From Thermotogaceae bacterium (GTDB taxonomy: Bacteria; Thermotogota; Thermotogae; Thermotogales; Thermotogaceae), in contig JALVXE010000222.1 in NCBI GenBank assembly GCA_027038385.1, positions 1 through 5,823 of the forward strand: 5,823 nucleotides of DNA, in the 5' to 3' direction. The position numbers were made by a program, and so were the translations under genes. Of this stretch, positions 5,817-5,823 are shown piece by piece (positions within the stretch are counted from its first letter, which is position 1; every line of letters starts with the position of its first letter). The notes beneath the pieces are model-generated. The model searched no databases, was not told where the DNA came from, and saw only the letters and a program-made list of their open reading frames with translations.

Positions 5817-5823
5817 TCTTATC

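Noticed and set aside
5809..5823. GATAAGATAAGG at the right edge as a longer repeat array
   Set aside because: Only two short units are visible before the window ends, too few to call in AT-rich DNA.

Overview
The window looks like chromosomal DNA from a Thermotogae bacterium (Thermotoga or Pseudothermotoga type). The reasons are: a moderate base composition, heavy AGA/AGG and ATA codon use, Lys/Glu/Arg-rich proteins, GTG and TTG starts with strong Shine-Dalgarno sites, and Mur ligase motif variants (for example N-A-R-G-D-H in MurC) that I recall from Thermotoga maritima. The genus is an inference; nothing was searched.

Positions 1-4466, plus strand, are the downstream half of a division and cell wall (dcw) cluster in the classical order murD-ftsW-murG-murC. 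murD is cut by the left edge. The three junctions all overlap (11, 4 and 4 nt), and all three downstream genes start with non-ATG codons, so this is one tightly coupled transcript. MurC adds L-Ala to UDP-MurNAc, MurD adds D-Glu to that product, MurG turns lipid I into lipid II, and FtsW polymerises lipid II at the division site. The run ends in a GC-rich hairpin at 4465-4487 that overlaps the murC stop codon and separates the cluster from convergent genes.

Positions 4491-5823 carry two minus-strand genes. Upstream is a small two-helix membrane protein (5385-5738) resembling DUF4405 proteins. Downstream is a predicted exported protein (4491-5321) that I do not recognise by name. It is built from two ungapped 87-residue repeats of OB-fold-like character, joined by a very basic helical linker.

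The non-textbook signals are in this second part. A strong intrinsic terminator sits inside the reading frame of the membrane-protein gene, and its U-tract comes before the first stop codon in every frame, so a terminated mRNA would lack a stop codon. Contiguous 11-bp direct repeats with a TAAGGATT-like core lie upstream of both minus-strand genes. This spacing is typical of OmpR/PhoB-family response regulator sites and suggests a shared regulator. I saw no RNA genes, CRISPR arrays or mobile elements.
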